Origin: Belliella alkalica
Lineage (GTDB): Bacteria > Bacteroidota > Bacteroidia > Cytophagales > Cyclobacteriaceae
Reading direction: 5' to 3'
Length of the DNA stretch: 64,000 nucleotides
Assembly: GCF_022549785.1 (NCBI RefSeq)
Contig: NZ_JAKZGO010000007.1
Span: 124,001 to 188,000 of the forward strand
Positions 8,572 to 18,714 of the stretch are shown here, one piece after another; the first letter of the stretch is position 1, and each line of letters opens with the position of its first letter. A program made the position numbers and the translations under genes. The notes below the pieces were generated by a model. It saw only the letters and a program-made list of their open reading frames with translations, was not told the origin of the DNA and searched no databases.

Positions 8572-9077
8572 TATCCTCTATTTATAGTGAGTATATCTCC
8601 TGATCTGCTATTGGAAAAAGCTGCTAAAGGTCTTGAAGCAGGACCTTGGACTACAGCCCCAGCAGTTGTGAATCTAGATCCATGACAAGAACATACAAAT
8701 TGATCATTGTTCAATGACCAGTTTCTATCACAACCAGTATGGGTACACACTGACGTCAGGGAACTAAAACCACCTCCTGTGTTGACCACTAGCATTCTTG
8801 CAGAAGTAATCAATATCCATCCTCCTGCATTATTTAGATTTGATACTTTAGTCAAATCAATAGCCACAGTATCATTGGTGACAGTGATGCCTTCTGAGGG
8901 TGATGGTTGATTTGGATTGTTTCCAGATGGATTTGTATCATCATCACTTGCACAAGAAGTGAAAAATCCAACTCCGAACATTGACATTACTGCCAAAGAG
9001 CCTGTTTTTCTAAGGAAATCTCTTCTTTGTACCGAAAGATTGCCTGTTTTGTTTGTATTGATTTCTTCCATGTCCAC
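8571..9077 (-). CDS. Rieske [2Fe-2S] protein with twin-arginine and lipobox-like N-terminus
   Basis: A 168-residue protein. The cluster ligands are C111 and H113 (CTHTGC) and C129 and H132 (CSCHGS), with C116 and C131 able to form the usual Rieske disulfide. The N-terminus has R18-R19 (QRRDFLRK), a hydrophobic stretch and FFTSC with C42, so it may be exported folded by Tat and then lipidated. A second ATG two codons inside gives an equally possible start. It heads the Rieske-YceI-DUF5777 operon. There is no cytochrome b gene nearby, so it is not an obvious bc1 subunit; an electron-transfer role is inferred. Confidence 0.88.
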   Translation of the reverse strand: MDMEEINTNKTGNLSVQRRDFLRKTGSLAVMSMFGVGFFTSCASDDDTNPSGNNPNQPSPSEGITVTNDTVAIDLTKVSNLNNAGGWILITSARMLVVNTGGGFSSLTSVCTHTGCDRNWSLNNDQFVCSCHGSRFTTAGAVVQGPASRPLAAFSNSRSGDILTINRG

Positions 9078-9166
9078 AAATACGAGTTTAAAGTTTGTAT
9101 TGGATTACAATCTTTAACAAAAAATATTGTGGAATGTTTAATTAAAAAGGTTAAACAAAAAAAATA

Positions 9167-9724
9167 CTAAAAATGCTTTCTATTCAGGATCTCGCTTAAG
9201 ATTACTGCATCCCTTACTGATTTTGGGTTGGAGAGCATTTTTTGATATCGATTATTCTTGGTAGACTTTCTTTTGGAAGTTCTTGATTCACTTACTTTCA
9301 ATCCTGTCAGTGAAGAATTTATACTTACTTGCTCGTCAAGTGTTTTCAACTTTGGGACTTCACTGCTAGAGATAGAACCTGAATAATCACCGTATTTGTC
9401 ATTTTCAGGTTGATTTTTCCTCAGTTTATCCGAACTTGTTACATATTTTTCTTGCTCTGGCTCTGGAGAAATTACAGGTTTTGACCATTTCCTATCTTCT
9501 ATGACTGTCCCTTGCCCAGAATGCTCCAAATCTCTCTCTCTTTCTTTTTGACCTCCTCTAATTTCTTTTAGTAGATCTTCAAAAGAAACTGGCCTTTGAC
9601 CCGGGTCTATATTAGGATCTTGATCCGGCAAATTGACATCTTCATTCTTTTTCCCCTTCTTTACAGCGGTGTAAATAAAGTAAATGATTACTGCTACTAT
9701 ATAAATTATATTACCTGCGTCCAC
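9167..9724 (-). CDS. Hypothetical membrane-anchored protein
   Basis: A 185-residue protein that I do not recognise. A single N-terminal transmembrane segment (residues about 5-22, IIYIVAVIIYFIYTAV) is followed by KKGKK and a long charged, low-complexity tail rich in K, E, S and D, with a basic ending. The topology suggests a cytoplasmic tail tethered to the inner membrane. It is divergent from smc, with about 70 bases between the two start codons. Confidence 0.6.
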   Translation of the reverse strand: MDAGNIIYIVAVIIYFIYTAVKKGKKNEDVNLPDQDPNIDPGQRPVSFEDLLKEIRGGQKERERDLEHSGQGTVIEDRKWSKPVISPEPEQEKYVTSSDKLRKNQPENDKYGDYSGSISSSEVPKLKTLDEQVSINSSLTGLKVSESRTSKRKSTKNNRYQKMLSNPKSVRDAVILSEILNRKHF

Positions 9725-9756
9725 GATTTTTCTTTTTGATGATTCTAATATAGTTA

Positions 9757-9764
9757 TAAATTTG
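9757..9764 (+). promoter_or_regulatory. Putative Bacteroidota promoter -7 element for smc
   Basis: TAAATTTG fits the TAnnTTTG consensus, with TTTG at 9735-9738 spaced 18 bases upstream as a possible -33 element. It lies 30 bases before the smc ATG. Confidence 0.45.
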
Positions 9765-9794
9765 TTTCTTGTTCACAATTAATCCGAATAAAGC

Positions 9795-12700
9795 ATGCTA
9801 TTAAGTAAGCTAGAGATAAAAGGCTTCAAAAGTTTCGGTGATCGTATGGTCATTCACTTCGACAAAGGCATCACTGGTGTGGTAGGTCCTAACGGGTGTG
9901 GAAAATCCAATGTCGTAGATGCCATTCGATGGGTTTTGGGTGAACAAAAATCAAGGATGCTCCGGTCTGATAAGATGGAGAATGTTATTTTTAATGGAAC
10001 AAAAAACAGGAAACCAACCAATTTGGCTGAAGTTTCATTGACTTTTGAAAACACAAAAAACCTTCTTCCTACAGAATATACCCATGTGACCATTACAAGA
10101 AGATATTACAGAAGTGGTGAAAGTGAATATTTGCTGAATGGTATCGCCTGTAGGCTTAAAGATATCACCAACCTCTTCATGGATACAGGGATCAATTCCA
10201 ATAGTTATGCGATTATTGAATTGAAAATGATAGAGGAGTTATTGAATGACAAAAATAATTCAAGAAGGGATCTATTTGAGGAAGCCGCCGGAATCTCAAA
10301 ATTTAAAGCTAGAAAAAAAGAAACACTAAGGAAACTAGAAGATACCGATGGCGATCTTGATCGTGTTGAAGATGTACTTTTTGAAATAGAGAAAAATCTC
10401 AAAAGCCTCGAAAAACAAGCCAAGCAAACTGCCAAATACTTTGAAATCAAGCAGGAATACAAAGAAGCAAGTATCAACTTAGCAAAAAAATCTGTAGCAA
10501 AACACAGCGATACTTTAATAGAACTAAGTAAAAAAATTGAATCAGAGAGTGACAACAAAGTCATGATCAATGCCAAAGTATCTGAAAAAGAAGCTTTTTT
10601 GGAATTTAGCAAGGCAGATTTGCTCCAAAAGGAAAAGTTGCTTTCCTCTAGACAAAAAACACTCAATGATCATGTGAACAAAATCCGTCAATTTGAATCT
10701 GACAAAAAGATAAAGAATGAAAGGTTGAGGTTTCTTGAAGATCGTGCCCAAAAACTGAGAGAACAAATCGATACTGACCGAAAGTCAAATGATCGTGCAG
10801 GGTTCAGTATCAGATCATTGGAACAAGAGCTGGAAAGCGCCAATAAGCTACTTGCTGAAAAAGAAGTAACTGTGGAACAATTGCGGGAAGCATTTGAAAA
10901 CCAAAAGAACTCACAAACCTCCATTCAGGAAAAACAAAAAGAGATAAGCAAAGATTTTTCGATCAAAAAGGATGCTGTCTATCAACTATCCAAAGATCAG
11001 GAAATCAAGCAAATACAACTATCTACACTGAAGCAAGAATTAGAAAAAACTGCTTCAGATGATAATAGCCAAGAAGCAAATTTGGCGGATTTTGAAGATA
11101 AATTACATTTGCTAAAAGAAGATTTGGACAATAAATCATCAGAATTAGCCCAAATCAAAGCCAAGGAAGAAGATCAAAACCAGAAAATCGAAGACCATAA
11201 CAAAGTCATCGAAATGATCCGTGAGGAAGTCACACAAACTTCGCGTAAACTCGATGCAAAACAAAATGAATTTAACCTAACCAAATCACTTGTAGAGAAT
11301 TTAGAAGGATTTCCAGAAGCGATCAAATTCTTAAAGAAAAACTCAAATTGGGGTAAAGACACTCCCCTACTTTCAGACATTTTGACTACTGATGAAAGGT
11401 ATAGAGTGACGATAGAAAACTATCTAGAAGGCTACATGAACTATTATGTAGTCGACACCCAAGACCAAGCCATTATGGCTGTCAACCTTCTAAGTGATGC
11501 GGCAAGAGGAAAAGCTAATTTCTTTGTCCTGGAGCATTTTGATAGGTTTCAAGCTTCCCAAAACAAGCTTTTTTCAAATGCTATAGCAGCAACTGAAATC
11601 ATTGAGTTTGATGAAAAATACGCCAAACTTATCAGTTTCATCCTTGATGATGTCTATATCGTCAAAGGTGAATACCATGACTTTCCAGAAGATCACAATG
11701 CAATATTTATTACTGAAAGCGGCAAATTCACCAAAAGGAAATTCAGTATTTCAGGTGGATCAGTGGGATTATTTGAAGGTAAAAGGATCGGTAGAGCCAA
11801 GAACTTGGAGAAACTGGAAAAAGAAATAAAGGAACTCAATAAAAAAGTGAGCTCCACAAGATCAAATCTTGATAAGAAAATAAGCGATCTTCTAAAGTTG
11901 AAGGAGGTTTCCTATAAATCAAAAATAGAAGCATTACAACTGGAAATCAATGAAGTAAATCAGGAGTATGTTTCAATTAGGACCAAGAAAGAGCAGCTCA
12001 GCGAAATGCTTTCTTCCAATGCCAATAAAAAAGAGGATATTCTTGATAGAATAGAAGAATTGCAGGAAAGTCTTTCCCAGATCATTCCCCAACTGGAAAA
12101 TGAAAAGGCGAAATTTGAATATTTGGAAATAGAATTAGAAACCTTGACCGAGCAGCTTCAAGGTGAGTCCGAAAGCCTCTCCCAAAAATCAGCCGCATTC
12201 AACCAGGAAAATATTCTCTATCATCAGCACCTCAATCGAGCCACAAGTCTTGAGCAGGAAATCGAGTTCAAAAGAAGTGCTTTCGAAGGAAGTAAAGAAA
12301 GAATTGAAAAATCTCAAGTTGAACACAGTTCAATAGATCAGGAAATCAGGTCATTGCTTGATAATAATGAGATCAAGGATGATGAATTGATTGAGCTTTA
12401 TACAGAAAAAGAGAGTATAGAAAAGGGTGTCAATGAAGCAGAAAAAGAGTACTATGCTTCAAGGGGAGAAATAGATACTGCTGATAAGCAGATCAGGGAA
12501 CTTCAGAAGAGTAAGGAAAGTATGGATACCATTATCCAAGAACTACATAATGCACTCAATGAAGTCAAGCTGAAGCTAAATAGTATGAAAGAACGCTTGA
12601 GCGTCGAGTTTGAAATAGACTTAGACAGCTTAATGGAAGAAAATCCTGAAGTGGACGAAACGTACTTGACTTTGGATGATTCCGAAATCCGTCAGATTGT

Positions 12701-13334
12701 GCAGAAATGTAAAGAAAGACTTGATAAGATTGGCCCTATCAATCCTATGGCTATGGAAGCGTATGATGAAATCAAAGGAAGGCATACTTTTATTACTGCT
12801 CAAAAAGAAGATTTGGTGAAGGCCAAAAATTCATTGATGGAAACAATCAAAGAAATCGATCAGGTAGCAAAAGAGACGTTTTTGGATGCTTTTGGGAAAA
12901 TCAAGGAGAATTTCGTCAAAGTATTCAGGTCTTTGTTTACTGAGGAAGATGATTGCGACTTGAAACTAGTAGATCCAGATAATCCACTTGAAAGTCCCAT
13001 TGAGATTATGGCAAAGCCAAAAGGAAAAAGACCTTTGACTATTAACCAACTTTCGGGTGGTGAAAAAACTTTGACAGCTACATCACTCCTTTTCTCAATT
13101 TATCTCTTGAAGCCTGCGCCATTTTGTATTTTTGACGAAGTCGATGCACCATTGGATGACGCAAACATTGATAAGTTCAACAATATCATACAGACTTTCT
13201 CTAAAGAATCACAATTTATTATTGTCACACATAATAAACGTACCATGGCTAGCACAGACATTATTTATGGAATCACAATGATTGAAGCGGGCGTTTCCAG
13301 AGTAGTACCTGTTGATTTGAGAGAATTGGTTTAA
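9795..13334 (+). CDS. smc: Chromosome segregation ATPase SMC
   Basis: A 1179-residue protein, the usual size for bacterial Smc. It has an N-terminal ATPase half with Walker A GPNGCGKSN (residues about 31-39), long coiled coils at about 165-500 and 680-1000, and a central hinge at about 510-670. The C-terminal half has the ABC signature LSGGEKTL near residue 1086 and a Walker B of the form FCIFDEVDAPLDD. It organises and segregates the chromosome as a dimer, normally with ScpA and ScpB, which are not encoded here. It stands alone on the plus strand behind a recognisable promoter element. No irregularities were seen. Confidence 0.97.
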   Translation: MLLSKLEIKGFKSFGDRMVIHFDKGITGVVGPNGCGKSNVVDAIRWVLGEQKSRMLRSDKMENVIFNGTKNRKPTNLAEVSLTFENTKNLLPTEYTHVTITRRYYRSGESEYLLNGIACRLKDITNLFMDTGINSNSYAIIELKMIEELLNDKNNSRRDLFEEAAGISKFKARKKETLRKLEDTDGDLDRVEDVLFEIEKNLKSLEKQAKQTAKYFEIKQEYKEASINLAKKSVAKHSDTLIELSKKIESESDNKVMINAKVSEKEAFLEFSKADLLQKEKLLSSRQKTLNDHVNKIRQFESDKKIKNERLRFLEDRAQKLREQIDTDRKSNDRAGFSIRSLEQELESANKLLAEKEVTVEQLREAFENQKNSQTSIQEKQKEISKDFSIKKDAVYQLSKDQEIKQIQLSTLKQELEKTASDDNSQEANLADFEDKLHLLKEDLDNKSSELAQIKAKEEDQNQKIEDHNKVIEMIREEVTQTSRKLDAKQNEFNLTKSLVENLEGFPEAIKFLKKNSNWGKDTPLLSDILTTDERYRVTIENYLEGYMNYYVVDTQDQAIMAVNLLSDAARGKANFFVLEHFDRFQASQNKLFSNAIAATEIIEFDEKYAKLISFILDDVYIVKGEYHDFPEDHNAIFITESGKFTKRKFSISGGSVGLFEGKRIGRAKNLEKLEKEIKELNKKVSSTRSNLDKKISDLLKLKEVSYKSKIEALQLEINEVNQEYVSIRTKKEQLSEMLSSNANKKEDILDRIEELQESLSQIIPQLENEKAKFEYLEIELETLTEQLQGESESLSQKSAAFNQENILYHQHLNRATSLEQEIEFKRSAFEGSKERIEKSQVEHSSIDQEIRSLLDNNEIKDDELIELYTEKESIEKGVNEAEKEYYASRGEIDTADKQIRELQKSKESMDTIIQELHNALNEVKLKLNSMKERLSVEFEIDLDSLMEENPEVDETYLTLDDSEIRQIVQKCKERLDKIGPINPMAMEAYDEIKGRHTFITAQKEDLVKAKNSLMETIKEIDQVAKETFLDAFGKIKENFVKVFRSLFTEEDDCDLKLVDPDNPLESPIEIMAKPKGKRPLTINQLSGGEKTLTATSLLFSIYLLKPAPFCIFDEVDAPLDDANIDKFNNIIQTFSKESQFIIVTHNKRTMASTDIIYGITMIEAGVSRVVPVDLRELV

Positions 13335-13588
13335 GTCGGCAGTTTTAAGGGTTCACCAAAACAAAACATTATAATTAGAAGGAAATCCATCCAATCTATT
13401 GCCGGCACAAAATCGGTGAATTTCCGCATGAGTTTGAATTTTGACTTTTCACCTAGTATCATAGCAATTAACCATATGACTTTTTACCATCCATTCCAAA
13501 ATTTGTTAAAAAACAATAATAATTATGATTTTTAACATTTACTGGTTAAATTTTAAATCATAATTAACTCATCTTAATACCTAACACT

Positions 13589-14998
13589 ATGAAAAAGCAT
13601 TCAATATTAATGATGGCCTTGGCATTTTTGATTTTTAGTTGCGGAAAAGAAGAAGTTTTCAATCCAAAAGTCATTATTGCTGGTAAATTATTAAATACAG
13701 AAGCAAAAGAAATTAACATTTATCAAGATCAAGAGATTGCCAAGACCTCCGTATCTGAAGATGGAAGTTTTCAACTTGAATTTGATGCAGAATCATCCGA
13801 TAACTATTCAGTAAGAGCCGGTCGCGAAGGTTTTAGTCTATTCTTAAGCCCTGGAGACAGTATATTTGTCGAAGTTAACTCCGAAGATTTCAAAAATTCA
13901 TTTAAACTTCACGGAGATCATGTTGCCGAAAACACTTTTATTTTCGAGAGGGACAAACTCTACAGGGATAGTGGAATGGGCAATATGATGGAATTGATGA
14001 TGCTGGATAAAGATGCTTATTTTGCAAAAAAGAATGAATTCTTTGCTACACTTACTTCACAATTAGAAGATCTTAACCAAAAAGAAGGAATTGATGAAGA
14101 GTTTGTAAAATTAGAAAAAGCTTACATTGAATATCAGCCTTTACTTTTGGACAGTCAATATCCAATGTACCATGCTTATGTCAACAAAATAAGTCAAGAT
14201 TCTGTTGATTTCCCGAAAGAGGATGTTAAAGCAAAAATTGCTGCATTGGATCTAAACAGATCAGATTTGCTGAAGTCAGGATCCTACAAAGCATTGATAG
14301 ACCGTCGAGTAGGTGAAACGGTAAGCGAAATAATGAAACAAGATACCACACTTCGGAACAGTGTAGATGGATATGAAAAAGCGAGATTTATGGCGATGGA
14401 TAGCTTGCTGCAAAACCAAGAAGTCAAAGATCAGTTTTTGTATGATTATATCAAATCTAACTTAGAATACAGAGGTCCTGTTCATGTCAAATCATCCTAT
14501 GACAAGTTTATAGCTGAAAACCAAAGCCCAAAACTTCAATCAAAACTAGAAGCTATCAAACAAAAATGGGATCCAATCATGCCTGGAAAGGAAGTGCCTG
14601 ATTTCAATTTTGTAAATATAGAAGGCGAAGAAGTCAAATTGAGCGATTTGAAAGGTAAATTGGTATATGTCGATATTTGGGCAACTTGGTGCGGTCCTTG
14701 CATCGCTGAGCACCCACATTGGGACAAGATGAAAGAGGAATACAAAGATAAGGACATTTCATTTTTGACTGTATCAATTGATGATAGTAAGGAACCTTGG
14801 GAAAAAATGGTTAAAGCAAAAAATATGGAAGGGCTACAATGGTTTACTGAAAATGCGTGGAAATCTGAAATAGCGCAGCATTTTATGGTGAATGGAATTC
14901 CAAGGTTTTTACTTTTGGACAAAGAAGGAAAAGTCATTGATCCATCTGCAGATAGACCTTCCGGGAAAATCAGGGAAACAGTTGATAAATTTTTATAA
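13589..14998 (+). CDS. TlpA-like thioredoxin-fold lipoprotein
   Basis: A 469-residue protein with a lipoprotein signal (MKKHSILMMALAFLIFSCGK, C18). The N-terminal part (about 28-130) looks like the DUF4369-type beta domain often joined to these proteins, a helical linker follows, and residues about 330-469 form an AhpC/TSA-redoxin domain. Its active site is W367-C-G-P-C371. It would act in the periplasm as a thiol-disulfide oxidoreductase, possibly in cytochrome maturation or cysteine reduction. A strong intrinsic terminator follows at 15019, so it appears monocistronic. Confidence 0.9.
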   Translation: MKKHSILMMALAFLIFSCGKEEVFNPKVIIAGKLLNTEAKEINIYQDQEIAKTSVSEDGSFQLEFDAESSDNYSVRAGREGFSLFLSPGDSIFVEVNSEDFKNSFKLHGDHVAENTFIFERDKLYRDSGMGNMMELMMLDKDAYFAKKNEFFATLTSQLEDLNQKEGIDEEFVKLEKAYIEYQPLLLDSQYPMYHAYVNKISQDSVDFPKEDVKAKIAALDLNRSDLLKSGSYKALIDRRVGETVSEIMKQDTTLRNSVDGYEKARFMAMDSLLQNQEVKDQFLYDYIKSNLEYRGPVHVKSSYDKFIAENQSPKLQSKLEAIKQKWDPIMPGKEVPDFNFVNIEGEEVKLSDLKGKLVYVDIWATWCGPCIAEHPHWDKMKEEYKDKDISFLTVSIDDSKEPWEKMVKAKNMEGLQWFTENAWKSEIAQHFMVNGIPRFLLLDKEGKVIDPSADRPSGKIRETVDKFL

Positions 14999-15018
14999 AA
15001 AATTGTCTATAGATTTTT

Positions 15019-15052
15019 AAAGAGTGAATCATTTTTGGTTCACTCTTTTATT
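15019..15052 (+). terminator. Intrinsic terminator after the TlpA-like gene
   Basis: AAAGAGTGAA (15019-15028) pairs with TTCACTCTTT (15039-15048), and a T-rich tract follows. It sits 20 bases after the stop codon. Confidence 0.85.
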
Positions 15053-15125
15053 TTTGATATTAAGCAGCTAATGTTGTATTCTTATTCAGTAATCATAAAG
15101 CACATTCACAAAAACAAAAATTATA

Positions 15126-15743
15126 ATGAAGAAATGTTTACTTCTTTTATTTATTCTGATAATTAGTTTTCAATCCTATAGTCAAGAAGCTATCACATTA
15201 AAAAAAGGATACATCGGAATAAGTTTAGGCCCATCATTTTTTAATGGTTCGAGCTTGGAAAATACCTTTCAAAACCAAGGTGCTCTTATCTCACCCACTG
15301 ACCCAACAATTACGCAAGGTCAAGTCGGCTTCAATATCAGTATGATTGATGCTGGATATTCTTTTACTGAAAATTGGGGAGCAGTCTTCAAGTTGCAGGG
15401 TGGAAATTATGTGGGCAAATCTGATGGGAAAGTTTTGAAATTCACATATGGAACGGTTTTGATTGGTCCCATGTATTCAATTCAGGTTCTTGATAATATG
15501 GTTTTGGACATGAAAATCAAAGGAGGCAGATTTTTCAACGTTTTATCCTTCAATGATGATTTAGATAATTCATTTGCTAAAAGCGATTTCAATTTTGGAA
15601 TGGAAGCTGGTGTAACACTACGTTATCATTTGTCACCTCAATTTTCTTGGATCAATAATTTGGAAAGTCAACAACAGTTTTCTGCGAAAGATGAAAAACT
15701 AAATTTATTCAATGTTTCTACAGGAATAGCATTTAGATTCTAA
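15126..15743 (+). CDS. Hypothetical outer-membrane beta-barrel protein
   Basis: A 205-residue protein with a signal peptide (MKKCLLLLFILIISFQSYSQ). The remainder alternates short amphipathic strands and ends in phenylalanine (GIAFRF), the usual C-terminal signature of an outer-membrane barrel. It resembles small OmpA/OmpW-like barrel proteins of Bacteroidota, but no specific family can be named. The next gene starts 20 to 60 bases later on the same strand, so weak co-transcription is possible. Confidence 0.65.
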   Translation: MKKCLLLLFILIISFQSYSQEAITLKKGYIGISLGPSFFNGSSLENTFQNQGALISPTDPTITQGQVGFNISMIDAGYSFTENWGAVFKLQGGNYVGKSDGKVLKFTYGTVLIGPMYSIQVLDNMVLDMKIKGGRFFNVLSFNDDLDNSFAKSDFNFGMEAGVTLRYHLSPQFSWINNLESQQQFSAKDEKLNLFNVSTGIAFRF

Positions 15744-15805
15744 TAATTGAACGGTAGTCAAATTTGAAATTGGCAAAATCTTACCATTCCAACCTGTACG
15801 ATAAC

Positions 15806-16702
15806 ATGCTTGATGCCCTTGATAGTAGTACATTAAATTTTAATCAGGATTCACTTTTGCTTTTGAATATTTCATTAGCGATTATCATGTTTGGTGTTGC
15901 ATTAGATCTCAAGATATCTGATTTCACTGCTATTTGGAAAGAGCCAAAATCATTTCTTGCAGGCATTCTCAGTCAATTTATTTTCCTTCCATTTTTGACA
16001 TGGATATTCATATTGATTATCCAACCTCCCCCATCTGTAGCTTTAGGGATGTTTTTGGTAGCAGCTTGCCCAGGTGGGAATGTCTCCAACTTTATTAGCC
16101 ACCTAGCAAAAGGTAATGCGGCACTCTCAGTGAGCTTGACGGCCTTTTCTACCCTATTCTCAATATTTCTAACCCCAATCAATTTTAAATTTTGGGCTAG
16201 TTTATATAGTCCATCTAACAACATTCTTAGGGAAATAAATTTGGAATATTTAGATATTTTCCAAACCGTGGCACTTATCCTTGGAGTTCCATTGATTCTA
16301 GGTGTTCTGATAAATAATAAATACCCCAATTGGAGTAAAAGTTCAACCAAAATCCTTAAACCAGTAAGCATTTTAATTTTTGCAGGTTTTGTTGGAATAG
16401 CATTTTTTGGAAATTATCAGTTATTCATTCGTTTTATTGGATTGATTTTCCTTTGGGTACTAGGACATAATATGATGGCTCTATTTTCTGGATTTTCTTT
16501 GGCAAAAATTTTCAAGCTCAACTTGCCTGATACCAAGACATTAACTATAGAGACAGGAATACAAAATTCAGGATTGGGATTAGTTTTAATATTTACCTAT
16601 TTTGATGGATTAGGAGGAATGGCTATTATTGCTGCATGGTGGGGAATTTGGCACATCATATCAGGAATGAGCATAGCGTTTCTATGGAAGAATTCAATAT
16701 AA
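15806..16702 (+). CDS. Bile acid:sodium symporter (BASS) family transporter
   Basis: A 298-residue inner-membrane protein from this ATG; an in-frame TTG at 15764 would add 14 polar residues and is less likely. Hydropathy suggests about nine or ten transmembrane helices. Family marks are ACPGGNVSNFISHLAKGNAALS in the first half and the ETGIQNSGLGLVL motif in the second, which in known BASS structures are the Na+ and substrate-binding crossover regions. The substrate cannot be told from sequence; bacterial members carry bile acids, keto acids and other organic anions. It lies 30 bases before a PlsC-like gene on the same strand. Confidence 0.88.
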   Translation: MLDALDSSTLNFNQDSLLLLNISLAIIMFGVALDLKISDFTAIWKEPKSFLAGILSQFIFLPFLTWIFILIIQPPPSVALGMFLVAACPGGNVSNFISHLAKGNAALSVSLTAFSTLFSIFLTPINFKFWASLYSPSNNILREINLEYLDIFQTVALILGVPLILGVLINNKYPNWSKSSTKILKPVSILIFAGFVGIAFFGNYQLFIRFIGLIFLWVLGHNMMALFSGFSLAKIFKLNLPDTKTLTIETGIQNSGLGLVLIFTYFDGLGGMAIIAAWWGIWHIISGMSIAFLWKNSI

Positions 16703-16731
16703 ATCTATCTACAGTCCACCATCTTTAAAAA

Positions 16732-17742
16732 ATGAAATATATTGTCAACGAAACTCTGAGGATAATTGTCAAAATTGCACTAAACATATATTATAAAAAC
16801 ATATATGTAGAAGGAAAGAATAACATCCCCAAAGGAAAAGCTATTTTGATGGTCAGTAATCATCAAAATGCACTTATAGATCCTTTACTTTTGGCCACGC
16901 ACGCTGGATTAAAACCATACTTTTTGACAAGAGCTTCTGTTTTTGGAAGTCCATTTGTTGCAAAACTTTTAGATTATATACAAATGTTTCCAATTTACAG
17001 AGTAAGGGATGGTGTCAAAAACATGGAGAAAAACCAGATAACTTTTGATAAAAGTGTGAATGTCCTATTAAAAAAGGGAACAATGTTGATTTTTGGAGAA
17101 GGTAGCCACAGCACGCTGAGAAATTTGAGGTCACTGAAAAAAGGATTTTCAAGAATCGCATTTCAAGCACTTGAAAAAGATGACGCCTTGGATTTGGTCA
17201 TACTTCCAGTCGCAATTAATTATAGCAATCACAATCATTCTGGAAGCAATGTCAGAATCAGTTTTGGAGAAGTAATTGACCCAAAAGAGTATTTCCCCAA
17301 TCATGACGCATTGATAAAAGCTACATCTGCCTCACTTGCACCAATGATTGTCGATATACCAGAACAGAGCTATCAAGAGGATTTACAATCTTTAATCGAC
17401 CATAAAATTGACCTCACTTCACCAAAAGCTGTTTCAGATTTTTTGAATCATAAATCAAGTTCTAAAAGACTACCTAAGAATGTAAAAAAACCATACCTAC
17501 GAAACAAACTTATGAAGCTTTTCCATCTTCCGATTTATTGGGTTTGGCTATGGATGTCCCCAAAAGTAAAGGACATTGCGTTTATAGCTACTTTCAAGTT
17601 TGTGATAGGCTTGGTAGGTCTTCCATTATGGTATATGCTGCTATACACTTCGTTCTCTACCTTAGGTCACAAAGATTGGGCATTTTCATTTCTTTTTTTG
17701 GCAGTAATATTCTTGTTTGCAAATAAAAATGGGCAGAAATAA
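16732..17742 (+). CDS. 1-acyl-sn-glycerol-3-phosphate acyltransferase-like (PlsC family)
   Basis: A 336-residue protein. The catalytic block is NHQNALIDP with H44 and D50, five residues apart rather than the textbook four, followed by the FGEGSHS block near residue 123, which replaces FPEGTRS. Two hydrophobic helices near the C-terminus (about 280-330) would anchor it in the inner membrane. It should transfer fatty acyl chains to a glycerolipid or related acceptor; the acceptor is uncertain because of the variant motifs. It shares strand and close spacing with the upstream transporter and is convergent with the YheT-type gene. Confidence 0.82.
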   Translation: MKYIVNETLRIIVKIALNIYYKNIYVEGKNNIPKGKAILMVSNHQNALIDPLLLATHAGLKPYFLTRASVFGSPFVAKLLDYIQMFPIYRVRDGVKNMEKNQITFDKSVNVLLKKGTMLIFGEGSHSTLRNLRSLKKGFSRIAFQALEKDDALDLVILPVAINYSNHNHSGSNVRISFGEVIDPKEYFPNHDALIKATSASLAPMIVDIPEQSYQEDLQSLIDHKIDLTSPKAVSDFLNHKSSSKRLPKNVKKPYLRNKLMKLFHLPIYWVWLWMSPKVKDIAFIATFKFVIGLVGLPLWYMLLYTSFSTLGHKDWAFSFLFLAVIFLFANKNGQK

Positions 17743-17751
17743 GCTTCAAAA

Positions 17752-18714
17752 TCAATCTTTCAAAAACTCCAAAAATCTCATTTCAGCCCAAGTAAATACC
17801 TGACCTTTCAACAAAAAACCGGTATGTCCTCCCCTGCTAGGTATTTCCAGATAAATGTGCTTCGATTTTTTTGCCAATTCTACAGGATAACAGCGGTCAT
17901 ACAACAAAGGATCGTTGAGGGCATTGATGATTAAAGTAGGAACTTGAATATCATGCATCCAATTATCCGCACTCACTGATTGGTAAAAATCAACTGAGTC
18001 TTTGAAGCCATGAATTTTTGCTGTAAAGTAAGTATCAAAAGTGTTGAAATCCTTTACTCTTGACAACAATTCTAAATCTACTAATTCTGGAAACTGTTGG
18101 CCTTTTAATCTCATTTTGAACTTAAGCTTTTTGAGAAATCTTTTATTGTAAAATGAATTTCCCTTAAAAGACAAAGTCGCAGCTGAATCTGTCAAATTGC
18201 ATGGAGTCGAATATACAGCGGCTTTTTTTACATTTGAACTTAAGTCAACACCTTTTTCTCCAAGATATTTCAAAGTCTGAGCACCCCCCATACTGATTCC
18301 TACCAAGCTTAACTCTTTATATGTACCAAGAGATTCTGCATGTTTCACCACTGTATCCAAGTCATATGAAGCTCCATGATGATACATGATGGGCTTGAGA
18401 TTCATCTCACCACTGCAAGTCCTGTTGTTCCAAGCCAAGGCATCAAAGCCATTTTGATTAAAAAGCTTCACCAATGCTTTTACATAGTGCCTTTCTGAGC
18501 TCCCTTCAAGTCCGTGAGAAATAACAAGTAACTTTTCACTTCCCACTTTTGACCAATCCAAATCAAGAAAATCTCCATCTGGAGTATCAATTCTTTCTCT
18601 CGAATAAATGACTCCTTCTATTTTTCTAAAAATACTGGGAATAATGGTCTCTAGATGACCATTAAACAGATGTCTAGGAGGATTTTTGTAAGTAGAATTA
18701 TCAATAATTGGCAT
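17752..18714 (-). CDS. YheT/EMB8-family alpha/beta hydrolase
   Basis: A 320-residue protein. It opens with PPRHLFNGHLETIIPSIFR, the typical N-terminus of YheT-like hydrolases, has the oxyanion-side HGLEGSSERHY, and the nucleophile elbow VGISMGGAQTL (G-x-S-x-G). The acid and histidine are likely in NALNDPLL and RGGHTGF. It is a cytoplasmic esterase or lipase-like enzyme of unknown substrate. Length is normal. It converges with the acyltransferase, with about 9 bases between stop codons. Confidence 0.88.
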   Translation of the reverse strand: MPIIDNSTYKNPPRHLFNGHLETIIPSIFRKIEGVIYSRERIDTPDGDFLDLDWSKVGSEKLLVISHGLEGSSERHYVKALVKLFNQNGFDALAWNNRTCSGEMNLKPIMYHHGASYDLDTVVKHAESLGTYKELSLVGISMGGAQTLKYLGEKGVDLSSNVKKAAVYSTPCNLTDSAATLSFKGNSFYNKRFLKKLKFKMRLKGQQFPELVDLELLSRVKDFNTFDTYFTAKIHGFKDSVDFYQSVSADNWMHDIQVPTLIINALNDPLLYDRCYPVELAKKSKHIYLEIPSRGGHTGFLLKGQVFTWAEMRFLEFLKD

